Shown: positions 1-12,170, counted from the stretch's first letter. The stretch: DNA of 64,000 nt from Conus ventricosus (GCA_018398815.1 CM031609.1:39326002-39390001); one strand, 5' to 3'. A program made the numbers and translations. The notes: generated from the sequence alone by a model not told the origin.

Positions 1-478
1 AAAAAAAAAAACACTTTCACACATCTCGTTAAATGACATCGTCTACAAACGCACCAGAAACTTTGTTAAAATCTTTCTTCCGTAAAATCTTAAATCAGAT
101 GAAAAATGTAATTTCTCTCAAAAACTTAAGGATCACGTCAGGCGGGACATCCCTGAACAGGATCTTCATGGACTCCGCTGTAAAATTTTGTGTCTCACAT
201 CGTGCAAGTCCCAACAACTCTAAAAGAACATGTTTCATTGTGAGTGGCGCATGACATGGAATGCACACGGAGCTTCTTCACTCTTTAAAAGGTAAGAATG
301 GGTAAAATACGAATGGCCGTGTGTGCACCGCACAGAACCGTTTCCTCTTTACGACCTTCCGACGTAGATGGAGGAAGTCCTTAAGGTTTGGACGGATCTG
401 AAAGAGTTTGTTATTCGTCTGTGTGTTCCAATCCTCTGCAGAGGTCTCTCACATAATCATTAATTTTGGTATAATTCG
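1..478 (-). mobile_element. I/Nimb-type LINE, truncated 3' copy
   Basis: This block is homologous to 3742-4218 in the larger LINE, in the same orientation. On the minus strand, broken frames show the region downstream of RNase H of ORF2: RKEETVL near 330, and HVLLELLGLARCE then SMKILFRDVPPDVILKFLRE near 230-110, ending at a stop at 95-97. Homology stops abruptly near 478, as expected for a 5'-truncated insertion. The 3' end is cut by the window edge. Several frameshifts mean it is inactive. Confidence 0.8.
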
Positions 479-905
479 AGGATGGGTGGTAAAGACCGAA
501 ACAAAAAGGGGGTTAAAGAGGAAACAAAAGCAAAGCACAACGTTTCGACTCTAGAGTCTTTTTCAAGTGGCATGAAACTGAGGACACAGAATTGTTTCAA
601 CAAATCTGAAGTGACAAGAACTCAAAAAAGCAAACACACACACATAAAGGGGAAGGCAAGGGGATTGTTTCAACAAATCTGAAGTGATAAGAACTCAGAA
701 AACCCCGCACACACACCCACACACACACAAACCCACGCACGCCCACAGAACACACCCCCCCCCTCTTCCCCCCACCCCCACCCCACCCTTTTTTTCTTCC
801 CCCCCCCCACCCACCCACCCCCCCTTTTTTTTTTTTTTTTTTTTTTTCCCTCCCCTCCCCCCCCCCCCACCCCCCAACCCACACAACCCCAGTTCGCATG
901 GATAG
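479..905. repeat. Local duplication followed by CA/C/T simple-sequence block
   Basis: A segment reading GTTTCAACAAATCTGAAGTG occurs near 592 and again near 665, a direct duplication with about 73 bp spacing. It is followed by (CA)n, poly-C and poly-T tracts to about 880. The frames across this block encode only His/Pro/Gly-rich low-complexity peptides and I do not call them genes. Confidence 0.75.
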
Positions 906-984
906 TTCGGATGGTGACTCCATCACTTCAGTCCTTGATGTTCAGTCCGTGGGAGTGATCGTACCTAGCCTAGAGATCAGAGAT

Positions 985-2093
985 GATTCAAGGAATTTTC
1001 GTGTATGGCATCTGAGTGGTTTGGTGAACAGCAGAGATTGACATATGAAACACGTATGTCCAGGGCTATTGAAATGTGTACCTATGGGGTGTCCTTATTC
1101 AAGTTGACAGCCTGGAGATGTTCCCTGAATCTTTCATCCAGGGTCCGGTAGGTCTCACCACATAGAGTTTGGAACAGAGGCTGCATGAAAGAATGTACAC
1201 CAGGTTGGAGGATCGGCAAGTGAAGGGGGATCTGATGGTGAAACTTTTGCCTGATGGGCCCCTGAGGGTGTTAGTGGTTGTATTTAAAAAGGGGCAGGTT
1301 TTGCATCGGGTTCGTTGCAGCGGTGGTTTCCTGGTGGAGAGCTACTCGGTGAGTCTTTTGTAGTGGCTCGTACTAGATGATCCCTGAGTTGTGTCCCGCA
1401 GGTATGCCACTAATGGAGGTTTGTCGAAGGGGACTTGAGTTTAGGGTCTTTCCTCAGGATGTCAAAGTTTTTCACAAGGATGTTTTTAACTGGGAGGTTG
1501 TGTGGGTGGTAGGTCAGAGTAAGGACAGGTCGGTCAGACTGATCTTTGTTCTGAGACGGGGTCATGGCCTGAGTCCTGGGGGTGCGGAGGGCACGATTGG
1601 CGGCATCGATGATGACTGCTTCAGGGTACCCGCGCTTCGGAAGAAGGAACACATCCAGTTGACCTGCAGTTGAAGTCGTCGTCATTGCTGCACAGTCTTC
1701 TGATGCGACAGAATTGAGAGTAAGGGATGCTCTTCTTGGTAGACTGTGGGTGGCTAGATGTGAACTTGAGGTAAGAATGTGAATCAGTTGCTTTGTAAAA
1801 CACTGATGTTTCAGTTGATCTGTGCTGGTGATGGATACTTGAATGTCTAGAAAAGATACAGTTGTTTCAGAGATGGTGTAGGTGAATTCAGGCTGGGTGG
1901 AATGAAGACACAAAGTGTATGAAAACTAGAAGTTCAGTCCTTGGTGCTTGTGGTGATACCTATGATGTCGTCTATGAAGCGTCTGAAAAATGAGGGACAC
2001 GTCCAGGATACGAAGAGATTATCTGCTCCTCGATGAAAACCCATAAAGAGGCATGCGTAACTCGGCCCCATCTTGGTGCCCATAGCCACCCTC
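985..2093 (-). mobile_element. Penelope-like element fragment: RT palm to GIY-YIG endonuclease
   Basis: Reading leftwards on the minus strand, broken frames show GVAMGTKMGPSYACLFMGF-like RT palm sequence (about 2090-2030), the catalytic FFRRFIDDIIG motif (about 1975-1945), SFLDIQVSI (about 1850) and YKATDSHSYL...SIPYSQ (about 1800-1715). Then comes LTYHPHNLPVKNI, and finally a Cys motif CKTCPFLNTTT (about 1290) leading into LVYILSC...GETYRTLDERFREHL (about 1205-1105), the GIY-YIG nuclease. This domain order (RT then GIY-YIG) is diagnostic of Penelope-like elements. Several frameshifts and stops make it a relic. Confidence 0.83.
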
Positions 2094-2485
2094 GGGTTTG
2101 AACAAGTGGCAATCGCCGAAGCAGAAACTATTCAGTCCACACTCTATCACTGCCAACAATTTTTCCGCAGATTACGACTTGCAGCACACTTTCAAGACCA
2201 GTGCTCCCTCTCCACAAGTACAAACAACAATGACATCGCTCACCTCTTCCCAAAGGAGCGTGGAATATGGACACCCAAACCGGAGAATTCTCTTCCGTTG
2301 ATTTTTACATTGACAAGTGCACACAGGAAATCCAACAACTAAGCTTCCAACCTCTGAAACACTCAACCTGTCGATGATGAGTGGAGAGCACTACATGATT
2401 TGAAGAAAAGAACAGATGTGGTAATCAACCTGCCGATGGGTGGGCGTAGTGTGTGGCAAAGACTACAGAAGGGTAAAAAAACCGC
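2094..2485 (+). mobile_element. Penelope-like element, N-terminal fragment in opposite orientation
   Basis: Plus-strand broken frames show FFRRLRLAAHFQD, then RGIWTPKPENS with DFYIDKCTQEIQQL, and then EWRALHDLKKRTDVVI followed by a decayed PAD-GG motif. This resembles the conserved N-terminal region before the RT fingers of Penelope-like proteins (WTPP..., ...LKSL...IVIKPADKGG). It abuts the minus-strand RT/GIY-YIG piece near 2093, so the two pieces meet head-to-head. The assignment rests on remembered family motifs and is less certain than for the RT part. Confidence 0.6.
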
Positions 2486-3741
2486 TGCTGCCGACTTTAC
2501 CCCCATTGGGACAACTGGACGACTTGTAGAAAATGTGCAGAGCTATTGCATCGGCTCTCAACTGAGCTAGACTGTGGGAAACGATGGGCCCAAATCTATG
2601 CCCTTCCGTAGAAGACTCCGACGAAAGGCCCTACCGTGGACGGTCAAGTAGACTGTGATGGTGAGACAGCTCTTTTTCATTCATCGCTCCCTGCACGCTG
2701 TCCTGGTTTTGTGCGGGGCTCGCCTGCCTGAAATTCTTTTCCTGCGATGCTCTGACTTGGATCTAACTGGAGCCAGCGTAGCCCTCACACTCGCCCCACA
2801 TGCGCCGCCCATTGTCCTGAGAACGCCCTGCCGTCTCACCGGCTGACGCTAGCGGAGATGGTCGCACTGATGAAGTGGAGGATTCTGCTATGGAGCCACT
2901 GTTCTCGCACGGGTGGCTGGAGGCTTCGGAGTGTTTGACGGAACTCATGCAGATGCAATCCTCAGAGGCTGGTTACGCCTAAAGAGGGCAAAGAACAAAT
3001 ACACAAAACAAGTAATTATTTTTCTTTTTTTGCCATCAACGTAAGAAAAACAAACATCATAAGAGAACCGCTAACTTTATCTCTAAGGAAAAAACAACAA
3101 AGTCAAAGATAAGTGTTTTTACAATGAAACGACCACATCAAACTAAGTTCGAACATCACAGCCATCTCTATTCACATGCAAAATCTTCTCTAAATCTGCA
3201 GCATCAGCTTGTCAGAATGTCACACTTGAAACCACTTTTTTTTTTCAAAAGGAGCTAAACAGTCAATGTCAACTGACTCGAAGAATCTGGGTGCCCGTTG
3301 AACAAAAGGAAATGCTTGTGAGAACTTTATTCTAATCCACTTCCCCACACAGTCCCATTCACCTAGTAAAAATTCTGCTATTAAGGTCTAAATCATCCTT
3401 TACATATCCTCCATGTTTCACAAAAAAGTGTAAGTAAGCCACTCCTGCCAACTCGTACAGTTTACTGGAACACCTGAAAACCTAAAGCCATTTATGGACA
3501 ATAGAACATGCGGGAATGACAGGGGTTCTGATGCATGGATAAGCTAAAACCCCTTCCTGGAACTATCTAACAGACTGTGACTAAAGTTATTAGCTGAAAC
3601 TAACGGATGAGATAAGACTAAGATAAATGTTCTTAGGAACATCCCAGCGTCAACTGATAAGGACCACCATCAGGGTACACTCAATCAGTTAAAATCTTAT
3701 CACCAGTCAATCTCTCGTTAACAAAAACACAAATAAAAAAA
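2486..3741. other. Unassigned stretch, possibly decayed transposon or LINE 3' flank
   Basis: From 2486 to about 2990 the DNA is moderately GC-rich with short open frames and no motif I can name. From about 3000 to 3741 it is AT-rich with no recognisable coding. The 3' end of the large LINE must lie somewhere near or inside this AT-rich part, but I could not define a tail or target duplication. Confidence 0.4.
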
Positions 3742-3844
3742 CAAAAAAAAAACACTTATCACACATCTCGTTAAAGTACATCGTCCTACACAACTCACCA
3801 GGACAATTTGTTCAAAAATCATTTTGTTCCGTAAAAAAAATAAA

Positions 3845-6800
3845 TCAGATGAAAAAAATGAGTTTTAGTCGGAAAAACTTAAGGATCGACGTCAGGCGGG
3901 ACATGCTGAACAGGGTCTTCATGGGACGTCCGCTGTAATGTGTTGTGTGTCGACATCGTCAAGTCCACACTCTAAAAGAATTGTTTCAAATTGTGCTGGC
4001 GCATGACATGGAATGCACCTTTGAGTTCTTCACTCTTTAAAGTAAGAATGGTAAAATACGAATGCCGTGTGTCGCCGCCAAGTTTCTCTTTAAAGACTCC
4101 ATAGATGGGAGGAAGTTCTTAAGTGTTTGTCGGATCTGAAAGCCCTTTTGTTTATTACCCCTCTGTATACGTGTGTTCAAAAACCTCCGCAAGGTCTCTC
4201 AAATCATTAATTTTGGGTTTCACATCTGAGCAGGGGATATAAGTGTTGGACAGTTCTCTCTTGTGGCGTTCTTGGCTAAACGATCAACCATTTCGTTCCC
4301 GCCGATGCCAACATGACCAGGAACCCAAGCAAGAGTAATGTTGTAACCGTCCGCCTTCAACTTACTAAAAAGTTAAAAAAAAAGTAAAAGTTCTGGATGC
4401 TGAAGGTTGCGGCCAGCTATGGCCTCCAAAGCTGACAGCGAATCCAACAGAACCAGAAAGTCCCTCTTTGAAGAATGTGAGATTATCTTCAAAGCCAAAA
4501 CCAGAGCAGTAAGTTCAGCAGAATAGACAGAAGCATCTGAATGAATATGTTCCAACAGTATCTGAGAAGGAGCCCCAGGGCAGTAGGCTGCACAGGCCAC
4601 TCCATCTTCAGATTTGGAACCGTCAGTAAAAACTTTTTGACAGGATGGGAATTTCAAACAGAGCTCAGCATACAATGCCTTGTACGCCAGAGAGCTGGTA
4701 GACTCTTTGCGAAAAGCTGCAAGATCAAAACGAATCTCTGGCGTGAAGAAGGTCCACGGTGGTTGATCCGGAAACTTGGAAAAATCAGATACTACACCTA
4801 GGTCTAGACCTGCATTCCGCACGTGAGGCTGCATACGAAGACCAAACGGCGGAATACATTTAGGGTTGTTTACAAACTTACTTTGGAACGGAGGATCAAA
4901 GACACAGTCATAGGCAGGGTTTTCTGGTTCCGAGAACAGTCTGATGTAATAATTCAAAGACAGTTTCAGCCTGCGGTTGGACAGTGAAGGTTCCCCGCCT
5001 CTGCGTACAGGCTGTACACAGGGGTGTGCGGAACGCTCCAAGACAGAGACGAAGCCCTTGATGGTGGATAGGGTCCAAGAGTTTGAGGTAAGACGATCTT
5101 GCGGAGCCGTACACAGCACAACCGTAGTCCAATTTGGAACGGACCAAGGCTCTGTAGAGGTGCAGCAAAGTTTTCTTATCAGCGCCCCAGTCAGTGTGCG
5201 CTACGACCCGCAGAATATTCAGTGCTTTCTGGCAAGCAGTTTTGAGGTTTTTAATATGGCTGAGAAAGTTAAGTTTTTGGTCAAAAATGACTCCCAGAAA
5301 TTTGGCCTCTTTAACAGCTGGGATGGGAGATTTCCCTACTTGAAGTTCAGGATCTGGGAAAAACTGACGGAAATTATGGAAGTGAATACACTGCGTCTTT
5401 GTTGGAGAAAAGGTGAAACCGTTTTCATCCGCCCACCGATGGATTTTATCTACGCAAAGCTGGAGCCTGCGCTGGACACTCGGTACAGGCTTCCAGTTGG
5501 TAGACAGCGAAATCATCCACAAACAATGAGCAGTCTGAACCCTGCTGAACTGATTTCACAATGTTGTTGATCTTTATGCTAAAGAGGGCAGGAGACAGTA
5601 GCTCCCCTGTGGAACACCCAACTCCTGCTCGTGAACATCAGAGAGAGTGGTGCCAACCCGGACCTGAAACTGTCGTTCTGCCAAAAAATTTTGAATAAAA
5701 AGCGGAAGATGACCTCGAAAACCCAGATCGTGGAGATCATGAAGTATCCCCGCCTTCCAGGTAGTATCGTAGGCCTTCTCCAAGTCGAAAAAAATTGCCA
5801 CAGCATGCTGTTTGTTCAGAAAGGCATTCCGAAGTGTAGATTCCAGACGAATCAAATGGTCAACTGTAGACCGATGTTTGCGGAAACCACACTGTTCTTT
5901 CGCCAAAAGGCCATCGGTTTCGAGTTTCCACATGAGCCTAGCATTGACCATTTTCTCCATCAGTTTACAGACACAGCTGGTCAAAGCTATGGGACGGTAG
6001 TTTGAAGGGTTAGAAAGATCTTTTCCAGGTTTGGGGATGGGAATAATGAGGGCTTTCCGCCAAGAGGGTGGAAAAAAACCTGTAGTCCACACATGGTTGT
6101 AGACCTGTAGCAGTGTGTTCAGACCTTCTAGCGGAAGATGTTTCAACAGCTGATAATGGATTTCATCTATACCTGGAGAGGAATCGCTGCAAGAAAGTAA
6201 GGCAGATTTCAGCTCGTTTAACGTGAAAGGAAGAATTGTAGTCTTCCATGTTATCGGACGAAAAGTTGCAGGGTGATTTTTCTTTTAGGGCTTTGTTTTT
6301 GACAAAAGTGGCTGATTTATTAGAAGAAGAGGAATTCTTTTCAATGGTTGAAGCAAGCAGATTAGCAACTGCTTTCTTCTCTGTTATTAAAGAATCCGAA
6401 AACTTGAGATGGTTCACAGTGGGACAGGTGTTCTTCCCTTTGATTTTCTTAATGATGTTCCACACTTTTTTCTTAGAAGTTTTTGATGTCAGCCTGGAGC
6501 AGAAGCTTCTCCAGGACCGACGTTTACTGATTTTAAAAGTGTGTCTTAATTTAGCACGGAGTTTCTGATGGGCTCGAGGTTGGGACCCGAAGGTCGTTGG
6601 TATACCTGACGCTGAGCCCGTTTTCTAACTTTAGAAATTTGTTGGCATTCTGAATCGAACCAGGGTGTTTTTGGCAGTTGAAGTTTATCGGAAGACACTG
6701 GAATACAGGCTTTAGCACATTTGATTATAGTGTTAGTCAGTGATTCTGCTGGGTCCGGACTCTGAAGAAAATCAGTGTCCTGGAACTCCTTGGAAATAGT

Positions 6801-7523
6801 GGCTGCAAAGAGATCCCAGTTTGCTTTCTTATAATTGAGATGCTGAGAGACAGAGACGTGCTCAATTAATACAGGTTGTAGAAGGACAGGAAATGGTCAC
6901 TTCCGTGCAGATCGTCATGGACAGACCACTCATAGTCCAGGACCAGCGAGGGGTCACAAACCGACAAATCTAAACACAGAAAGTGAACCTGTGGAAGAGT
7001 GGAGGTAAGTTGCTGATCCGTCGTTCAGACAACACAAATCCAAGTCTGAAAGGACATCCTCAATTAGCAGACCTCTGGATGACGTACCGGCACTACCCCA
7101 AAGAGGATTGTGACCGTTAAAGTCACCCAACAGCAAAAAAGGTCGAGGAAGTTCTCCTATCAGACTGACAAGGTCCTGACGACAAACCGGGACAGAAGGT
7201 GGGAGATAAAGGGAACAGATTGTCACAGTCTTGTGGAGAGTAACTCTCGCAGCTACAGCCTGAAGGGAGGTAGACAGAGCAACAGGACTATACAACAAAG
7301 TTTTATGTAGGAGAAGGGCAACACCGCCCGACAGTCCCAACGTGGATGGTTGTGCAGGTTTTGAAAGAATATTAAAGCCAGAAAGAGTAAAGGTCTTCTG
7401 GCTTTGAATTTGAGTTTCCTGAAGAGCCACGACAGAAGGTTCTATAGACTGACACAGAAGCTGCAGCTCCTCAAAGTTGGAATTTAATCCACAGATATTC
7501 CAATGGAATATTGTACTATCCAT
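3845..7523 (-). pseudogene. LINE ORF2 (endonuclease, reverse transcriptase, RNase H), frameshifted
   Basis: The ORF starts near 7523 (MDSTIFHWNICGLNSN). Endonuclease motifs are NICGLN, ALQETQ, LLGDFNGHNPLWG and, after a frameshift near 6960, GSDHFP (about 6895). RT motifs are PIPKPGKDLSNPSNYRPIAL (about 6045), FFDLEKAYDTTW (about 5790), GVPQGS (about 5610), a frameshift, then LFVDDF (about 5535) with VDD in place of the more usual ADD, and KFLGVIFDQKL (about 5300). RNase H has the catalytic residues in FTDGS (about 4630), SAELTAL (about 4525), LLDSLSAL (about 4450) and NEMVDRLAKN (about 4295). A T-run frameshift at about 4378 separates the last one. The stop is at 3845-3847. Inactive as it stands. 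Confidence 0.83.
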
Positions 7524-7548
7524 GGTGCAGAGGCGAAAAGGAGAGAAA

Positions 7549-8880
7549 TCAGGTCATCTCCTCTTCAACGTCCGCTTCTAATGGAGCGAATTTATTAGTT
7601 AGTTTCACTGGACTGTGGTGGTCTTTGGACCTGCTGGCAGACTTGCCCGCAGGTGACAAAGGCCTGGAATTTGGAGATGGTGGAGGTCTGGATTTAGGAG
7701 ATGGTGGAGGTTTTTTCCTCATCTCCACCGTCTCCACACTGGGTGGAACTCCCTTGCCCGCACGGGCACTGGATAGGAGAGTTCGAGGCGAATTGCTGGT
7801 TTTTTAATCTGCCCAGCAGCAGATGTTGTAGACTGCTGGGCAGTCTGAGGGGTGGCGGATTTTTTGCCTCCATCAGGGGCAGTCACTTTGGGTGGGAAGG
7901 TGGTGGACCTGCTTCCACCAGAGTTGACAATTTCACCTTGCAATGTTTTGGAAATATGTAAAGTCATCAGTCTGACAGCAGACTGATCGAGTGGGAACTG
8001 CGGGAACCGTCTTTACGGCCGAAGCATATGAAGCTGTTGGAGTCTGACTGCCCACAACCTGCTTGCGGCTTCAAAAAAGGAGATCTTCTTTTCTGTTTTA
8101 ATTCGTTGAATGGTGGATTCCTGAATCCAAAGAGGACAGTTTCTGGAAGAGGAGGGATGGTCGCCACCGCAGTTAGCACAATGTGCCGGATCTTTGCACG
8201 GCCCATCGTGGGTCGCCTTGCAGCAAACACCGCACACCTCCTGCCCAGAACAGCGGTCTCTGACATGGCCAAACCTCTGGCATCTGAAACACCTCAACGG
8301 GGAGGCACATAGAGCTGAACATGAACATTCAAGTAACCGACTTTGATGACCGGAGGCAACACAGGGTTGCAGAATGTCAGAAAGAGGGTGTTGGAAGCCA
8401 CTCTCTCTGAACCTTTCTTTACCGACACCCTGCGCACCTCCGTCACACCCTGGGACGCCAGTTCTGTTTTGATCTCTGCTTCCGAGACACCTGCTAACTC
8501 TCGACAGCGAATCACACCTTTCGACGAATTCAACTGTTTATGGGAGTCACCCTGATCTCCCTATCCACTAGTTTGGTTCCTTTCAACAGCTGTTCAGATT
8601 GTTTCTGTGATCGACATTGAATAAGAAACGAACCATTCCTCAACCTTTTTATGGACCTAGGTTCACCTGCTATACCATGAAAGCCCTTTTGGATAGCAAA
8701 AGGGCTCAGAGCTGAAAGGGGTCTTTCCTGCTCTGTCCCTTCCACCACGAGCCAGGAAGCCCAGAAACCTGTCCTCTGTCTTACCTCACTGTCAGAATCA
8801 CTATCTGTTTGAGAAAGCCCTGAAATAGGGGATACAGCCTTCCTCTTCCGTTTGGGGGGATATTTTTTGAAAAAGCCATG
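7549..8880 (-). pseudogene. LINE ORF1 (gag-like zinc-knuckle protein), frameshifted
   Basis: The probable start is the ATG at 8878-8880 (MAFSK), with a frameshift within the next few codons in the A-run. Further in, frames give FHGIAGEPRSIKRLRNGSFL (about 8670-8610), a common gag-like fold segment, then SKGVIRCRELAGVSEAEI. Three zinc knuckles follow: CFRCQRFGHVRDRC, CGVCCKATHDGPC and CANCGGDHPSSSRNC (8290-8120). A Ser/Pro/Lys-rich tail runs to a stop at 7549 (NKFAPLEADVEEEMT). In related elements this protein binds the element RNA and chaperones target-primed reverse transcription. At least four frame changes are visible, so no intact product is made. Confidence 0.8.
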
Positions 8881-9650
8881 TTAAGTTTATTATATTTCAT
8901 CCCTCCCTTACCCACCCACCTTGGAGTCCAACTAAGGGGCCAGGGCCAAGAAACCAATGTCTTGACCCCTTCCAGGCTTCGGGAGAGACATACAACAGAC
9001 AAAAACCTACCAACCCTATCCCCCCTGATCATGCCCAACTCCCGGGAACAGAGAGCTGAGCACTGCAGGGGTTACCTTGGCCAGCCGGAGAAATGCCTGT
9101 TTTGACCCAGCCCCAAAAAGGGGAGCCGATTAGTACACCTGGGCCAAAGTGTACTTCCTGTCTAGGAGAGGTCCGAGCCAAAGTGATGTGTTGAGAGCGC
9201 TGGCCCTCTCAATCACCAGGATCTCATCCCCCTCCGACACAGGTCGCACCGCACGGCAAACGCGGCGGATCTTAAGGAGACCACAGAGAGAAAAGAAGTG
9301 TGGAAAAGAAGACTTGAAGGGGAGACGAAGATAGAAAAGGCCGAAATAAGGAAGGCAGAAAACAAGAAAAGGAGAAAGGCGGGTTACTCTTAGTCAGGAT
9401 CCTCACCCTTAGCCTATCTGACATGGGAAGCCCTACCAGGGGCATCAACTCCTTACCACGTTATGCTTAGGCCAGACAGCATCTGCACTTCTCAGGCCTA
9501 GAAGTAGTTTAAAAAACCAGCCTATCCTCAAGTATTGATGCCCCCGCCAGCAAAGCCTAAGGGATCACAGGACCACGCAAGCCCTCCGACCACGGCACGG
9601 TTGCAACCCCCGGAGGGTGAAACTAAGGATAGCCTGAGACTATGTCACAT

Positions 9651-10105
9651 ACTAAGAAGACAAAATATATAAAACAGCAAACAAGAGCTCAGCCCTATCT
9701 ACAAAATGTGTGCAACAACATCTGATAGTTGCTGAGCTATCAACATATCTTATAAAGCAAATAAAACCATGCCATGCCCAGGGTGCTGCCATTCCAAGTA
9801 ATTTATCTAGTTTCAAAAAGATGGAAAAAGAACAAAATGGTATACACAAGAGAGCCACAAGAATGACATAAAGACCTGTAGGGGGAAATTAACCCTGTAG
9901 AATTGACAATTACCGTCCAGTCTGGACAGAGCGCAGTCTCTCTACCTAGTTGCCACACAAAAAAACAATAACAAAAAAGCTGGCATGATTCAAACTGCAA
10001 ACGTGATAATTGTGCAGACTTTCTAGAACAATGACAGGCAAACAGCCCACAAAGGCAGAAGAAGAAAAAAATTCAAACAGTAAACAACAGTAAAGATCAA
10101 AAAGG

Positions 10106-10142
<37 letters not shown>

Positions 10143-11490
10143 CCAGACTCGAAGAAAGTGACGGAGACCAAAGAATTTCAAGCACAGAACTACCAGAAGG
10201 CGGGTATATAATTTAAACTGAAAAAGCACCACGCATCCCAACAGGGGTTGAGGGTCAGGGAGAAAAACAAAAGCAAACATGAAAGGTTTTATTACCAGTG
10301 CAAAACCAAGTAAAGCAACCACAAAAATCAGTGAGGAAGAAAAAACACAAGCAGCAACAAAAATGGGGAGTTTGATACATAAATGAAAAGAAGAAAAGTA
10401 TTTATCACTCTATCAACACACGCCACCAGCTTATTGCACCTCTACTCATTTGCCATAAAGAATTTTCACCAAGACCACAATCAGAGCAAAATGTGCCAGA
10501 AACAAAACCAGATGCATTGACCCCTTGACTGCAACTGTTGAACCCGCTTGTGAGCCCAGCGCCATCTCACAATGTGGCTGCTGAACCTGCTAACCGTGGA
10601 CACCTATTGTTGGAAAGTTTGCCAACACGTCCTGCATTGTGTTGTTTGTTAAAGTACAGCTTTGCAATCAAAGGGTTAAAGCAGAATACCAGAAGGGCAC
10701 TTGAGAGAGAGAGTAGACCTTCATGGTCAAGGTAGAATGAACCCTGAACCTGCCTTTAATTCACATAAGTTTTATCCTTGGGCCACATTTTATCTTTCCA
10801 TCTAAGTTGGGTTGAAACTGGTCCTTCATTTTTGTTGTTGTTGTTGTTGTTGTTGTTGTTGCTGCTTTCTTTGGCTGACAGACACAAGCCAACAGGTGTG
10901 GGTGAAAAAAGAAAATCTTTGGCACGAGTAAAAAGCTGCAGCCTACACATGTTTCAGAAGAAACTGGCCTACAGACATAAACTCAGGAAACATTTGCACC
11001 TGACAGAGAGGAATTATAGAAACAACCAGAGACAATGGTTCCCATTTAAGAAATTAATAGAGGATAAATTGAAAGAAAAAAGCATATGCTGTATTTCTTC
11101 TGTTGTCCTGCCACCTCAGTGCATAGTTAGAACATGGATAATATGGCTGTTTTATTTGCTTTCTCCACATGCCATCAAGAATTTGATGTGAGATTGTATG
11201 CAAAATAAGTTACATGTTGTTATGCATGGTATCACTATCCCGCATTGGAATCTTTTTCTCTGTATGCCTAATAAAAAAAGTTCTTAAGAAAAAAAAAAGT
11301 TAACTAAAAAGTGTTTAAAATATGAAAATGAATGAAACAGTAATCAGTCCTCATGTTCCCTTACATTCCCTCATTTCCCTTCTTGTCCTGCACCACACTC
11401 CTACTCCCCTCCCCTCCCCCAAACTTTCTTTCCATCCCCCTGAAATCCTAAACCTCCTTTCTCCCCTCCTGTCTCCATCCTCCTCTTTAT
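9651..11490. other. Non-coding stretch left of exon 10
   Basis: AT-rich DNA with an A-rich tract and GAAAA repeats near 10110-10140 and a (TTG)n run at about 10834-10862. I see no conserved coding motif on either strand. It is probably intron or 3' genic sequence of the MTSS1 ortholog, since its terminal exons have not been seen. Confidence 0.5.
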
Positions 11491-11496
11491 TTCCCA

Positions 11497-12170
11497 GCAT
11501 AGATTCTAATTGCATCACTGTTCTGTATCTACTTCCCAGCTTAGATTCTAATTGCATCACTGTTCTGTATCTACTTCCCTGCTTAGATTCTAATTGCATC
11601 ACTGTTCTGTATCTACTTCCCTGCTTAGATTCTAATTGCATCACTGTTCTGTATCTACTTCCCAGCATAGATTCTAATTGCATCACTGTTCTGTATCTAC
11701 TTCCCTGCTTAGATTCTAATTTCATCACTGTTCTGTATCTACTTCCCTGCTTAGATTCTAATTGCATCACTGTTCTGTATCTACTTCCCTGCTTAGATTC
11801 TAATTGCATCACTGTTCTGTATCTACTTCCCTGCTTAGATTCTAATTGCATCACTGTTCTGTATCTACTTCCCAGCATAGATTCTAATTGCATCACTGTT
11901 CTGTATCTACTTCCCTGCTTAGATTCTAATTTCATCACTGTTCTGTATCTACTTCCCTGCTTAGATTCTAATTGCATCACTGTTCTGTATCTACTTCCCT
12001 GCTTAGATTCTAATTGCATCACTGTTCTGTATCTACTTCCCTGCTTAGATTCTAATTTCATCACTGTTCTGTATCTACTTCCCTGCTTAGATTCTAATTT
12101 CATCACTGTTCTGTACCTACTTCCCAGCTTAGATTCTAATTTCATCACTGTTCTATACCTATTCTTTCAT
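11497..12170. repeat. 42-bp minisatellite, 16 copies, open on both strands
   Basis: The unit is TAGATTCTAATTGCATCACT plus GTTCTGTATCTACTTCCCTGCT (42 bp). Because 42 is a multiple of three and the unit lacks stops in one frame on each strand, it leaves open frames of 300 codons (plus) and 265 codons (minus). The plus frame repeats LPCLDSNCITVLYL and the minus frame repeats MQLESKQGSRYRTV. Copy variants (CAGCATA versus CTGCTTA, TTGCATC versus TTTCATC) show a five-unit higher-order pattern: copies 5-8 and 10-13 share the same order. I treat it as a tandem array and not a protein gene. Confidence 0.9.

Larger units (their letters stand above)
3742..9650 (-). mobile_element. Nearly full-length I/Nimb-type non-LTR retrotransposon (degenerate)
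   Basis: Minus-strand element of about 5.9 kb. From its 5' end near 9650 it has a leader, a gag-like ORF1 with three zinc knuckles (8880-7549), then ORF2 with an apurinic-type endonuclease, reverse transcriptase, RNase H and a C-terminal region ending near 3845. The APE endonuclease plus RT plus RNase H plus CCHC gag layout is that of the I group (I, Nimb and relatives). Multiple single-base frameshifts disrupt both ORFs. A second, truncated copy lies at 1-478. Exact ends are approximate. It lies in the same orientation as the host gene. Confidence 0.85.
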
